A stretch of 64,000 bases of DNA from Halictus rubicundus. Taxonomy: Eukaryota > Arthropoda > Insecta > Hymenoptera > Halictidae. Made by a program: the position numbers and the translations under genes. Location: NCBI RefSeq assembly GCF_050948215.1, contig NW_027488831.1, positions 62,001 through 126,000 on the forward strand, given 5' to 3'. The notes beneath the pieces were generated by a model. It saw only the letters and a program-made list of their open reading frames with translations. It was not told the DNA's origin and did not search any database. Shown here piece after piece: positions 12,001 to 27,099 of this stretch (position 1 is its first letter; every line of letters begins with the position of its first letter).

Positions 12001-15000
12001 GTATCCTATCCAATCCTCTATCCTATCGTATCCTCTATCCTATCCTATCTTCTATCCTATCCTATCCTCTATCCTATCCAATCCTCTATCCTATCCTATC
12101 CTCTATCCTATCCTATCCTCTATCCTATCCTATCCTCTATCCTATCCTATCCTCCATCCTATCGTATCCTCTATCTGATCCTATCCTCTATCCAATCCTC
12201 TATCCTATCCTATCCTCTATCCTATCCTATCCTCTATCCTATCCTATCCTCTATCCTATCCTATCCTCTATCCTATCCTATCCTCTATCCTGTCCTATGC
12301 TCTATCCTATCCTATCCTCTATCCTATCGTATCCTCTATCCTATCCTATCTTCTATCCTATCCTATCCTCTATCCTATCAAATCCCCTATCCTATCCTCT
12401 ATCCTATCCTATCCTGTATCCTATCCAATCCTCAATCCTATCCTATCATCTGTCCTCTATCCTATCCAATCCTCTATCCTATCCATTCCTCTATCCTATC
12501 AAATCCCCAATCCTATCCTCTATCCAATCCTATCCTCTATCCTATCCTATCCTCTATCCTATCCTATCCTCTATCCGATCCTATCCTCTATCCTATCCTA
12601 TCCTCTATCCTATCCTATCCTCTATCCTATCCTATCCTCTATCCTATCCTATCTTCTATCCTACCCTATCATCTATCCTATCAAATCTCCTATCCTATCT
12701 TCTATCCTATCGTATCCTCTATCCTATCCTATCTTCTATCCTATCCTATCCTCTATCCTATCAAATCCCCAATCCTATCCTCTATCCTATCCTATCTTCT
12801 ATCCTATCCTATCCTCTATCCTATCCTATCCTCTATCCTATCCTATCCTCTATCCAATCCTATCCTCTATCCTCTCCTATCCTCTATCCTATCCTATCTT
12901 CTATCCTATCCTATCCTCTATCCTATGAAATCCCCCATCCTATCCTCTATCCTATCCTATCCTCTATCCTATCCTATCCTCTATCCTATCCTATCCTCTA
13001 TCCTATCCTATCCTCTATCCTATCCTATCCTCTATCCTATCCTATCCTCTATCCTATCCTATCCTCTATCCTATCCTATCCTCTATCCTATCCTATCCTC
13101 TATCCTATCCTATCCTCTATCCTATCCTATCCTCTATCCTATCCTATCCTCTATCCTATCGTATCCTCTATCTGATCCTATCCTCTATCCAATCCTCTAT
13201 CCTATCCTATCCTCTATCCTATCCTATCCTCTATCCTATCCTATCCTCTATCCTATCCTATCCTCTATCCTATCCTATCCTGTATCCTATCCAATCCTCA
13301 ATCCTATCCTATCATCTGTCCTCTATCCTATCCTATCCTCTATCCTATCGTATCCTCTATCCTATCCTATCTTCTATCCTATCCTATCCTCTATCCTATC
13401 ATATCCTCTATACTATCCTATCCTCTATCCTATCCTATCCTCTATCCTATCCTATCCTCTATCCTATCCTATCCTCTATCCTATCCTATCCTCTATCCTA
13501 TCCTATCCTCTATCCTATCCTATCCTATCCTCTATCCTATCCTTTCCTGTATCCTATCCAATCCTCTATCCTATCGTATCCTCTATCCTATCCAATCCTC
13601 TATCCTATCCTATCCTCTATCCTATCCTATCCTCTATCCTATCCTATCCTCTATCCTATCCTATCCTCTATCCTATCCTATCCTCTATCCTATCCTATCC
13701 TCCATCCTATCGTATCCTCTATCTGATCCTATCCTCTATCCAATCCTCTATCCTATCCTATCCTCTATCCTATCCTATCCTCTATCCTATCCTATCCTCT
13801 ATCGTATCCTATCCTCTATCCTATCCTATCCTCTATCCTGTCCTATGCTCTATCCTATCCTATCCTCTTTCCTATCGTATCCTCTATCCTATCCTATCTT
13901 CTATCCTATCCTATCCTCTATCCTATCAAATCCCCTATCCTATCCTCTATCCTATCCTATCCTGTATCCTATCCAATCCTCAATCCTATCCTATCATCTG
14001 TCCTCTATCCTATCCAATCCTCTATCCTATCCATTCCTCTATCCTATCATATCCTCTATCCTATAATATCCTCTATCCTATCCTATTATCTATCGAATCC
14101 TCTATCCTATCCTATCCTCTATCCTATCCTATCCTCTATCCTATCCTATCCTCTATCCTATCCTATCTTCTATCCTACCCTATCATCTATCCTATCAAAT
14201 CTCCTATCCTATCCTCTATTCTATCGTATCCTCTATCCTATCCTATCTTCTATCCTATCCTATCCTCTATCCTATCAAATCCCCAATCCTATCCTCTATC
14301 CAATCCTATCCTCTATCCTATCTTATCCTCTATCCTATCCTATCCTCTATCCGATCCTATCCTCTATCCTATCCTATCCTCTATACTATCCTATCCTCTA
14401 TCCGATCCTATCCTCTATCCTATCCTATCCTCTATCCTATCCTATCCTCTATCCTATCCTATCCTCTATCCTATCCTATCCTCTATCCTATCCTATCCTC
14501 TCTCCTATCCTATCCTCTATCCTATCCTATCCTCTATCCTGTCCTATGCTCTATCCTATCCTATCCTCTATCCTATCCTATCCTCTATCCTATCCTATCC
14601 TCTATCCTATCCTATCCTCTATCCTGTCCTATGCTCTATCCTATCCTATCCTCTATCCTATCGTATCCTCTATCCTATCCTATCTTCTATCCTATCCTAT
14701 CCTCTATCCTATCCTATCCTCTATCCTATCCTATCCTCTATCCTATCCTATCCTCTATCCTATCCTATCCTCTATCCTATCCTATCCTCTATCCTATCCT
14801 ATCCTCTATCCTGTCCTATGCTCTATCCTATCCTATCCTCTATCCTATCGTATCCTCTATCCTATCCTATCTTCTATCCTATCCTATCCTCTATCCTATC
14901 AAATCCCCTATCCTATCCTCTATCCTATCCTATCCTGTATCCTATCCAATCCTCAATCCTATCCTATCATCTGTCCTCTATCCTATCCAATCCTCTATCC

Positions 15001-18000
15001 TATCCATTCCTCTATCCTATCAAATCCCCAATCCTATCCTCCATCCAATCCTATCCTCTATCCTATCCTATCCTCTATCCTATCCTATCCTCTATCCGAT
15101 CCGATCCTCTATCCTATCCTATCCTCTATCCTATCCTATCCTCTATCCTATCCTATCCTCTATCCTATCCTATCTTCTATCCTACCCTATCATCTATCCT
15201 ATCAAATCTCCTATCCTATCCTCTATCCTATCGTATCCTCTATCCTATCCTATCTTCTATCCTATCCTATCCTCTATCCTATCAAATCCCCAATCCTATC
15301 CTCTATCCTATCCTATCTTCTATCCTATCCTATCCTCTATCCTATCCTATCCTCTATCCTATCCTATCCTCTATCCAATCCTATCCTCTATCCTCTCCTA
15401 TCCTCTATCCTATCCTATCTTCTATCCTATCCTATCCTCTATCCTATGAAATCCCCCATCCTATCCTCTATCCTATCCTATCCTCTATCCTATCCTATCC
15501 TCTATCCTATCCTATCCTCTATCCTATCCTATCCTCTATCCTATCCTATCCTCTATCCTATCCTATCCTCTATCCTATCCTATCCTCTATCCTATCGTAT
15601 CCTCTATCTGATCCTATCCTCTATCCAATCCTCTATCCTATCCTATCCTCTATCCTATCCTATCCTCTATCCTATCCTATCCTCTATCCTATCCTATCCT
15701 GTATCCTATCCAATCCTCAATCCTATCCTATCATCTGTCCTCTATCCTATCCTATCCTCTATCCTATCGTATCCTCTATCCTATCCTATCTTCTATCCTA
15801 TCCTATCCTCTATCCTATCCTATCCTCTATCCTATCCTATCCTCTATCCTATCCTATCCTCTATCCTATCCTATCCTCTATCCTATCCTATCCTCTATCC
15901 TATCCTATCCTCTATCCTATCCTATCCTCTATCCTATCCTATCCTATCCTCTATCCTATCCTTTCCTGTATCCTATCCAATCCTCTATCCTATCGTATCC
16001 TCTATCCTATCCAATCCTCTATCCTATCCTATCCTCTATCCTATCCTATCCTCTATCCTATCCTATCCTCTATCCTATCCTATCCTCTATCCTATCCTAT
16101 CCTCTATCCTATCCTATCCTCCATGCTATCGTATCCTCTATCTGATCCTATCCTCTATCCAATCCTCTATCCTATCCTATCCTCTATCCTACCCTATCCT
16201 CTATCCTATCCTATCCTCTATCGTATCCTATCCTCTATCCTATCCTATCCTCTATCCTGTCCTATGCTCTATCCTATCCTATCCTCTTTCCTATCGTATC
16301 CTCTATCCTATCCTATCTTCTATCCTATCCTATCGTCTATCCTATCAAATCCCCTATCCTATCCTCTATCCTATCCTATCCTGTATCCTATCCAATCCTC
16401 AATCCTATCCTATCATCTGTCCTCTATCCTATCCAATCCTCTATCCTATCCATTCCTCTATCCTATCATATCCTCTATCCTATAATATCCTCTATCCTAT
16501 CCTATCCTCTATCCTATCCTATCCTCTATCCTATCCTATCTTCTATCCTACCCTATCATCTATCCTATCAAATCTCCTATCCTATCCTCTATTCTATCGT
16601 ATCCTCTATCCTATCCTATCTTCTATCCTATCCTATCCTCTATCCTATCAAATCCCCAATCCTATCCTCTATCCAATCCTATCCTCTATCCTATCTTATC
16701 CTCTATCCTATCCTATCCTCTATCCGATCCTATCCTCTATCCTATCCTATCCTCTATCCTATCCTATCCTCTAACCTATCCTATCCTCTATCCTATCCTA
16801 TCTTCTATCCTACCCTATCATCTATCCTATCAAATCCCCTATCCTATCCTCTATCCTATCCTATCCTCTATCCTATCCTATCCTCTATCCTATCGTATCC
16901 TCTATCCTATCCTATCTTCTATCCTATCCTATCCTCTATCCTATCCTATCCTCTATCCTATCCTATCCTCTATCCTATCCTATCCTCTATCCTATCCTAT
17001 CCTCTATCCTATCCTATCCTCTATCCTATCAAATCCCCTATCCTATCCTCTATCCTATCCTATCCTCTATCCTATCCTATCCTCTAGCCTATCCTATCCT
17101 CTATCCTATCCTATCCTCTATCCTATCCTATCCTCTATCCTATCCTATCCTCTATCCTATCCTATCCTCTATCCTATCCTATCCTCTATCCTATCCTATC
17201 CTCTATCCTATCCTATCCTCTATCCTATCCTATCCTCTATCCTATCCTATCCTCCATCCTATCGTATCCTCTATCCTATCCTATCCTCTATCCTATCCTA
17301 TCCTATCCTCTATCCTATCCTTTCCTGTATCCTATCCAATCCTCTATCCTATCGTATCCTCTATCCTATCCTATCTTCTATCCTATCCTATCCTCTATCC
17401 TATCCTATCCTCTATCCTATCCTATCCTCTATCCTATCCTATCCTCTATCCTATCCTATCCTCTATCCTATCCTATCCTCCATCCTATCGTATCCTCTAT
17501 CTGATCCTATCCTCTATCCAATCCTCTATCCTATCCTATCCTCTATCCTATCCTATCCTCTATCCTATCCTATCCTCTATCGTATCCTATCCTCTATCCT
17601 ATCCTATCCTCTATCCTGTCCTATGCTCTATCCTATCCTATCCTCTTTCCTATCGTATCCTCTATCCTATCCTATCTTCTATCCTATCCTATCCTCTATC
17701 CTATCAAATCACCTATCCTATCCTCTATCCTATCCTATCCTGTATCCTATCCAATCCTCAATCCTATCCTATCATCTGTCCTCTATCCTATCCAATCCTC
17801 TATCCTATCCATTCCTCTATCCTATCATATCCTCTATCCTATAATATCCTCTATCCTATCCTATTATCTATCCAATCCTCTATCCTATCCTATCCTCTAT
17901 CCTATCCTATCCTCTATCCTATCCTATCCTCTATCCTATCCTATCTTTTATCCTACCCTATCATCTATCCTATCAAATCTCCTATCCTATCCTCTATCCT

Positions 18001-18809
18001 ATCGTATCCTCTATCCTATCCTATCTTCTATCCTATCCTATCCTCTATCCTATCAAATCCCCAATCCTATCCTCTATCCAATCCTATCCTCTATCCTATC
18101 CTATCCTCTATCCTATCCTATCCTCTATCCGATCCTATCCTCTATCCTATCCTATCCTCTATCCTATCCTATCCTCTAACCTATCCTATCCTCTATCCTA
18201 TCCTATCTTCTATCCTACCCTATCATCTATCCTATCAAATCCCCTATCCTATCCTCTATCCTATCCTATCCTCTATCCTATCCTATCCTCTATCCTATCG
18301 TATCCTCTATCCTATCCTATCGTCTATCCTATCCTATCCTCTATCCTATCCTATCCTCTATCCTATCCTATCCTCTATCCTATCCTATCCTCTATCCTAT
18401 CCAATCCTCTATCCTATCAAATCCCCTATCCTATCCTCTATCCTATCCTATCCTCTATCCTATCCTTTCCTCTATCCTATCCTATCCTCTATCCTATCCT
18501 ATCCTCTATCCTATCCTATCCTCTATCTGATCCTATCCTCTATCCAATCCTCTATCCTATCCTATCCTCTATCCTATCCTATCCTCTATCCAATCCTATC
18601 CTCTATCCTATCCTATCCTCTATCCTATCCTATCCTCTATCCTATCCTATCCTCTATCCTGTCCTATGCTCTATCCTATCCTATCCTCTATCCTATCGTA
18701 TCCTCTATCCTATCCTATCTTCTATCCTATCCTATCCTCTATCCTATCAAATACCCCATCCTATCCTCTATCCTATCCTATCCTCTATCCTATCCTATCC
18801 TCTATCCTA

Positions 18810-21800
18810 TCCTATCCTCTATCCTATCCTATCCTCTATCCTATCCTATCCTCTATCCTATCCTATCCTCTATCCTATCCTATCCTCTATCCTATCCTAT
18901 CCTCTATCCTATCCTATCCTCTATCCTATCCTATCCTCTATCCTATCCTATCCTCTATCCTATCCTATCCTCTATCCTATCCTATCCTCTATCCTATCCT
19001 ATCCTCTATCCTATCCTATCCTCTATCCTATCGTATCCTCTATCTGATCCTATCCTCTATCCAATCCTCTATCCTATCCTATCCTCTATCCTATCCTATC
19101 CTCTATCCTATCCTATCCTATCCTCTATCCTATCCTATCCTCTATCCTATCCTATCCTATCCTCTATCCTATCCTATCCTCTATCCTATCCTATCCTCTA
19201 TCCTGTCCTATGCTCTATCCTATCCTATCCTCTATCCTATCGTATCCTCTATCCTATCCTATCTTCTATCCTATCCTATCCTCTATCCTATCCTATCCTC
19301 TATCCTATCCTATCCTCTATCCTATCCTATCCTCTATCCTATCCTATCCTCTATCCTATCCTATCCTCTATCCAATCCTCTATCCTATCCTATCCTCTAT
19401 CCTATCCTATCTTCTATCCTATCCTATCCTCTATCCTATCCAATCCTCTATCCTATCCATTCCTCTATCCTATCATATCCTCTATCCTATAATATCCTCT
19501 ATCCTATCCTATCCTCTATCCAATCCTCTATCCTATCCTATCCTCTATCCTATCCTATCCTCTATCCTATCCTATCCTCTATCCTATCCTATCTTCTATC
19601 CTACCCTATCATCTATTCTATCAAATCTCCTATCCTATCCTCTATCCTATCGTATCCTCTATCCTATCCTATCTTCTATCCTATCCTATCCTCTATCCTA
19701 TCAAATCCCCAATCCTATCCTCTATCCTATCCTATCCTCTATCCTATCCTATCCTCTATACTATCCTATCCTCTATCCGATCCTATCCTCTATCCTATCC
19801 TATAATCTATCCTATCCTATCCTCTATCCTATCCTATCCTCTATCCTATCCTATCCTCTATCCTATCCTATCCTCTCTCCTATCCTATCCTCTATCCTAT
19901 CCTATCCTCTATCCTGTCCTATGCTCTATCCTATCCTATCCTCTATCCTATCCTATCCTCTATCCTATCCTATCCTCTATCCTATCCTATCCTCTATCCT
20001 GTCCTATGCTCTATCCTATCCTATCCTCTATCCTATCGTATCCTCTATCCTATCCTATCTTCTATCCTATCCTATCCTCTATCCTATCCTATCCTCTATC
20101 CTATCCTATCCTCTATCCTATCCTATCCTCTATCCTATCCTATCCTCTATCCTATCCTATCCTCTATCCAATCCTCTATCCTATCCTATCCTCTATCCTA
20201 TCCTATCCTCTATCCTATCCTATCCTCTATCCTATCCTATCCTCTATCCTATCCTATCTTCTATCCTACCCTATCATCTATCCTATCAAATCTCCTCTCC
20301 TATCCTCTATCCTATCGTATCCTCTATCCTATCCTATCTTCTATCCTATCCTATCCTCTATCCTATCAAATCCCCAATCCTATCCTCTATCCTATCCTAT
20401 CCTCTATCCTATCCTATCCTCTATACTATCCTATCCTCTATCCGATCCTATCCTCTATCCTATCCTATCCTCTATCCTATCCTATCCTCTATCCTATCCT
20501 ATCCTCTATCCTATCCTATCCTATCCTCTATCCTATCCTTTCCTGTATCCTATCCAATCCTCTATCCTATCGTATCCTCTATCCTATCCTATCTTCTATC
20601 CTATCCTATCCTCTATCCTATCCAATCCTCTATCCTATCCTATCCTCTATCCTATCCTATCCTCTATCCTATCCTATCCTCTATCCTATCCTATCCTCCA
20701 TCCTATCGTATCCTCTATCTGATCCTATCCTCTATCCAATCCTCTATCCTATCCTATCCTCTATCCTATCCTATCCTCTATCCTATCCTATCCTCTATCC
20801 TATCCTATCCTGTATCCTATCCAATCCTCAATCCTATCCTATCATCTGTCCTCTATCCTATCCTATCCTCTATCCTATCGTATCCTCTATCCTATCCTAT
20901 CTTCTATCCTATCCTATCCTCTATCCTATCCTATCCTCTATCCTATCCTATCCTCTATCCTATCCTATCCTCTATCCTATCCTATCCTCTATCCTATCCT
21001 ATCCTCTATCCTATCCTATCCTCTATCCTATCCTATCCTCTATCCTATCCTATCCTCTATCCTATCCTATCCTCTATCCTATCCTATCCTCTATCCTATC
21101 CTATCCTCTATCCTATCCTATCCTCTATCCTATCGTATCCTCTATCTGATCCTATCCTCTATCCAATCCTCTATCCTATCCTATCCTCTATCCTATCCTA
21201 TCCTCTATCCTATCCTATCCTATCCTCTATCCTATCCTATCCTCTATCCTATCCTATCCTATCCTCTATCCTATCCTATCCTCTATCCTATCCTATCCTC
21301 TATCCTGTCCTATGCTCTATCCTATCCTATCCTCTATCCTATCGTATCCTCTATCCTATCCTATCTTCTATCCTATCCTATCCTCTATCCTATCCTATCC
21401 TCTATCCTATCCTATCCTCTATCCTATCCTATCCTCTATCCTATCCTATCCTCTATCCTATCCTATCCTCTATCCAATCCTCTATCCTATCCTATCCTCT
21501 ATCCTATCCTATCTTCTATCCTATCCTATCCTCTATCCTATCCAATCCTCTATCCTATCCATTCCTCTATCCTATCATATCCTCTATCCTATAATATCCT
21601 CTATCCTATCCTATCCTCTATCCAATCCTCTATCCTATCCTATCCTCTATCCTATCCTATCCTCTATCCTATCCTATCCTCTATCCTATCCTATCTTCTA
21701 TCCTACCCTATCATCTATTCTATCAAATCTCCTATCCTATCCTCTATCCTATCGTATCCTCTATCCTATCCTATCTTCTATCCTATCCTATCCTCTATCC

Positions 21801-22912
21801 TATCAAATCCCCAATCCTATCCTCTATCCTATCCTATCCTCTATCCTATCCTATCCTCTATACTATCCTATCCTCTATCCGATCCTATCCTCTATCCTAT
21901 CCTATAATCTATCCTATCCTATCCTCTATCCTATCCTATCCTCTATCCTATCCTATCCTCTATCCTATCCTATCCTCTCTCCTATCCTATCCTCTATCCT
22001 ATCCTATCCTCTATCCTGTCCTATGCTCTATCCTATCCTATCCTCTATCCTATCCTATCCTCTATCCTATCCTATCCTCTATCCTATCCTATCCTCTATC
22101 CTGTCCTATGCTCTATCCTATCCTATCCTCTATCCTATCGTATCCTCTATCCTATCCTATCTTCTATCCTATCCTATCCTCTATCCTATCCTATCCTCTA
22201 TCCTATCCTATCCTCTATCCTATCCTATCCTCTATCCTATCCTATCCTCTATCCTATCCTATCCTCTATCCAATCCTCTATCCTATCCTATCCTCTATCC
22301 TATCCTATCCTCTATCCTATCCTATCCTCTATCCTATCCTATCCTCTATCCTATCCTATCTTCTATCCTACCCTATCATCTATCCTATCAAATCTCCTCT
22401 CCTATCCTCTATCCTATCGTATCCTCTATCCTATCCTATCTTCTATCCTATCCTATCCTCTATCCTATCAAATCCCCAATCCTATCCTCTATCCTATCCT
22501 ATCCTCTATCCTATCCTATCCTCTATACTATCCTATCCTCTATCCGATCCTATCCTCTATCCTATCCTATCCTCTATCCTATCCTATCCTCTATCCTATC
22601 CTATCCTCTATCCTATCCTATCCTATCCTCTATCCTATCCTTTCCTGTATCCTATCCAATCCTCTATCCTATCGTATCCTCTATCCTATCCTATCTTCTA
22701 TCCTATCCTATCCTCTATCCTATCCAATCCTCTATCCTATCCTATCCTCTATCCTATCCTATCCTCTATCCTATCCTATCCTCTATCCTATCCTATCCTC
22801 CATCCTATCGTATCCTCTATCTGATCCTATCCTCTATCCAATCCTCTATCCTATCCTATCCTCTATCCTATCCTATCCTCTATCCTATCCTATCCTCTAT
22901 CCTATCCTATCC
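18810..22912. repeat. 2,102-bp tandem duplication
   Basis: The interval of about 18,810-20,810 reappears at 20,912-22,912 at an exact offset of 2,102 bp. Landmarks at 19,210 and 21,312, 20,006 and 22,108, TCCAATCC at 19,372 and 21,474, the rare AATCTCCTCTCC at 20,289 and 22,391, and TCCTATCG at 20,701 and 22,803 all agree. I saw no internal length difference. Left of 18,810 and right of 20,810 the copies diverge (CAAATACCCC versus CATCTGTCC; CCTGTATCC versus CTCTATCC). The paralogous segment at 34.7-36.3 kb has only one copy of this unit. Confidence 0.85.
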
Positions 22913-24859
22913 TCTATCCTATCCTATCCTCTATCCTGTCCTATGCTCTATCCTATCCTATCCTCTATCCTATCGTATCCTCTATCCTATCCTATCTTCT
23001 ATCCTATCCTATCCTCTATCCTATCAAATCCCCTATCCTATCCTCTATCCTATCCTATCCTGTATCCTATCCAATCCTCAATCCTATCCTATCATCTGTC
23101 CTCTATCCTATCCAATCCTCTATCCTATCCATTCCTCTATCCTATCATATCCTCTATCCTATAATATCCTCTATCCTATCCTATTATCTATCCAATCCTC
23201 TATCCTATCCTATCCTCTATCCTATCAAATCCCCAATCCTATCCTCTATCCAATCCTATCCTCTATCCTATCCTATCCTCTATCCTATCCTATCCTCTAT
23301 CCGATCCTGTCCTCTATCCTATCCTATCCTCTATCCTATCCTATCCTCTATCCTTTCCTATCCTCTATCCTATCCTATCCTCTATCCTATCCTATCCTCT
23401 CTCATATCCTATCCTCTATCCTATCCTATCCTCTATCCTGTCCTATGCTCTATCCTATCCTATCCTCTATCCTATCCGCTCCTCTATCCTATCCTATCCT
23501 CTATCCTATCCTATCTTCTATCCTACCCTATCATCTATCCTATCAAATCTCCTATCCTATCCTCTATCCTATCGTATCCTCTATCCTATCCTATCTTCTA
23601 TCCTATCCTATCCTCTATCCTATCAAATCCCCAATCCTATCCTCTATCCTATCCTATCCTCTATCCTATCCTATCCTCTATACTATCCTATCCTCTATCC
23701 GATCCTCTCCTCTATCCTATCCTATAATCTATCCTATCCTATCCTCTATCCTATCCTATCCTCTATCCTATCCTATCCTCTATCCTATCCTATCCTCTCT
23801 CCTATCCTATCCTCTATCCTATCCTATCCTCTATCCTGTCCTATGCTCTATCCTATCCTATCCTCTATCCTATCCTATCCTCTATCCTATCCTATCCTCT
23901 ATCCTATCCTATCCTCTATCCTGTCCTATGCTCTATCCTATCCTATCCTCTATCCTATCGTATCCTCTATCCTATCCTATCTTCTATCCTATCCTATCCT
24001 CTATCCTATCCTATCCTCTATCCTATCCTATCCTCTATCCTATCCTATCCTCTATCCTATCCTATCCTCTATCCTATCCTATCCTCTATCCAATCCTCTA
24101 TCCTATCCTATCCTCTATCCTATCCTATCCTCTATCCTATCCTATCCTCTATCCTATCCTATCCTCTATCCTATCCTATCCTCTATCCTATCCTATCTTC
24201 TATCCTACCCTATCATCTATCCTATCAAATCTCCTATCCTATCCTCTATCCTATCGTATCCTCTATCCTATCCTATCCTCTATCCTGTCCTATGCTCTAT
24301 CCTATCCTATCCTCTATCCTATCGTATCCTCTATCCTATCCTATCTTCTATCCTATCCTATCCTCTATCCTATCCTATCCTCTATCCTATCCTATCCTCT
24401 ATCCTATCCTATCCTCTATCCTATCCTATCCTCTATCCTATCCTATCCTCTATCCTGTCCTATGCTCTATCCTATCCTATCCTCTATCCTATCGTATCCT
24501 CTATCCTATCCTATCTTCTATCCTATCCTATCCTCTATCCTATCAAATCCCCAATCCTATCCTCTATCCAATCCTATCCTCTATCCTATCCTATCCTCTA
24601 TCCTATCCTATCCTCTATCCTATCCTATCCTCTATCCTATCCAATCCTCTATCCTATCCTATCCTCTATCCTATCCTATCCTCTATCCTATCCTATCCTC
24701 TATCCTATCCTATCCTCCATCCTATCGTATCCTCTATCTGATCCTATCCTCTATCCAATCCTCTATCCTATCCTATCCTCTATCCTATCCTATCCTCTAT
24801 CCTATCCTATCCTCTATCCTATCCTATCCTCTATCCTATCCTATCCTCTATCCTATCCT

Positions 24860-27050
24860 ATCCTCTATCCTGTCCTATGCTCTATCCTATCCTATCCTCT
24901 ATCCTATCGTATCCTCTATCCTATCCTATCTTCTATCCTATCCTATCCTCTATCCTATCAAATCCCCTATCCTATCCTCTATCCTATCCTATCCTGTATC
25001 CTATCCAATCCTCAATCCTATCCTATCATCTGTCCTCTATCCTATCCAATCCTCTATCCTATCCATTCCTCTATCCTATCATATCCTCTATCCTATAATA
25101 TCCTCTATCCTATCCTATTATCTATCCAATCCTCTATCCTATCCTATCCTCTATCCTATCAAATCCCCAATCCTATCCTCTATCCAATCCTATCCTCTAT
25201 CCTATCCTATCCTCTATCCTATCCTATCCTCTATCCGATCCTGTCCTCTATCCTATCCTATCCTCTATCCTATCCTATCCTCTATCCTTTCCTATCCTCT
25301 ATCCTATCCTATCCTCTATCCTATCCTATCCTCTCTCATATCCTATCCTCTATCCTATCCTATCCTCTATCCTGTCCTATGCTCTATCCTATCCTATCCT
25401 CTATCCTATCCGCTCCTCTATCCTATCCTATCCTCTGTCCTATCCTATCCTCTATCCTATCCTATCCTCTATCCTATCCTATCCTCTATCCTATCCTCTA
25501 TCCTATCCTATCCTCTATCCTATCCTATCCTCTATCCTATCCTATCCTCTATCTGATCCTATCCTCTATCCAATCCTCTATCCTATCCTATCCTCTATCC
25601 TATCCTATCCTCTATCCTATCCTATCCTCTATCCTATCCTATCCTCTATCCTATCCTATCCTCTATCCTATCCTATCCTCTATCTTGTCCTATGCTCTAT
25701 CCTATCCTATCCTCTATCCTATCGTATCCTCTATCCTATCCTATCTTCTATCCTATCCTATCCTCTATCCTATCCTATCCTCTATCCTATCCTATCATCT
25801 ATCCTATCCTATCCTCTATCCTATCCTATCCTCTATCCTATCCTATCCTCTATCCGATCCTATCGTCTATCCTATCCTATCCTCTATCCTATCCTATCTT
25901 CTATCCTATCCTATCCTCTATCCTATCAAATCCCCCATCCTATCCTATCCTCTATCCTATCCTATCCTCTATCCTATCCTATCCTCTATCCTATCCTATC
26001 CTCTATCCTATCCTATCCTCTATCCTATCCTATCTTCTATCCTACCCTATCATCTATCCTATCAAATCTCCTATCCTATCCTCTATCCTATCGTATCCTC
26101 TATCCTATCCTATCTTCTATCCTATCCTATCCTCTATCCTATCAAATCCCCAATCCTATCCTCTATCCTATCCTATCCTCTATCCTATCCTATCCTCTAT
26201 ACTATCCTATCCTCTATCCGATCCTATCCTCTATCCTATCCTATCCTCTATCCTATCCTATCCTCTATACTATCCTATCCTCTATCCTATCCTATCCTAT
26301 CCTCTATCCTATCCTTTCCTGTATCCTATCCAATCCTCTATCCTATCGTATCCTCTATCCTATCCTATCTTCTATCCTATCCTATCCTCTATCCTATCCA
26401 ATCCTCTATCCTATCCTGTCCTCTATCCTATCCTATCCTCTATCCTATCCTATCCTCTATCCTATCCTATCCTCCATCCTATCGTATCCTCTATCTGATC
26501 CTATCCTCTATCCAATCCTCTATCCTATCCTATCCTCTATCCTATCCTATCCTCTATCCTATCCTATCCTCTATCCTATCCTATCCTCTATCCTATCCTA
26601 TCCTCTATCCTGTCCTATGCTCTATCCTATCCTATCCTCTATCCTATCGTATCCTCTATCCTATCCTATCTTCTATCCTATCCTATCCTCTATCCTATCA
26701 AATCCCCTATCCTATCCTCTATCCTATCCTATCCTGTATCCTATCCAATCCTCAATCCTATCCTATCATCTGTCCTCTATCCTATCCAATCCTCTATCCT
26801 ATCCATTCCTCTATCCTATCATATCCTCTATCCTATAATATCCTCTATCCTATCCTATTATCTATCCAATCCTCTATCCTATCCTATCCTCTATCCTATC
26901 AAATCCCCAATCCTATCCTCTATCCAATCCTATCCTCTATCCTATCCTATCCTCTATCCTATCCTATCCTCTATCCGATCCTGTCCTCTATCCTATCCTA
27001 TCCTCTATCCTATCCTATCCTCTATCCTTTCCTATCCTCTATCCTATCCC
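24860..27050. repeat. Block of about 2.2 kb with close copies at 38.7-40.7 kb and 47.4-49.6 kb
   Basis: Landmarks at 24,877, 25,379, 25,692 and 26,617 recur at 47,419, 47,921, 48,239 and 49,164. Offsets are 22,542 for the first pair and 22,547 for the second pair, a change of exactly one pentamer. The same order recurs at 38,682, 39,502 and 40,286. The unusual CTTGTCCTATG before 25,692 is shared with 39,502 and 48,239, and with no other position that I noticed. The three blocks therefore descend from one ancestor. Confidence 0.8.
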
Positions 27051-27099
27051 ATCCTCTATCCTATCCTATCCTCTATCCTCTCCTATCCTCTATCCTATC

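Noticed and set aside
14030..14040. CCATTCC variant resembling the human satellite II/III core CATTCC
   Set aside because: It is a small change within the local unit, occurs singly at fixed higher-order positions, and never forms a CATTC tract.
14058..14072. TATAAT within CTATAATATCC as a bacterial -10 box or TATA element
   Set aside because: It recurs as a standard satellite variant with no -35 element, no downstream gene and no unique context.
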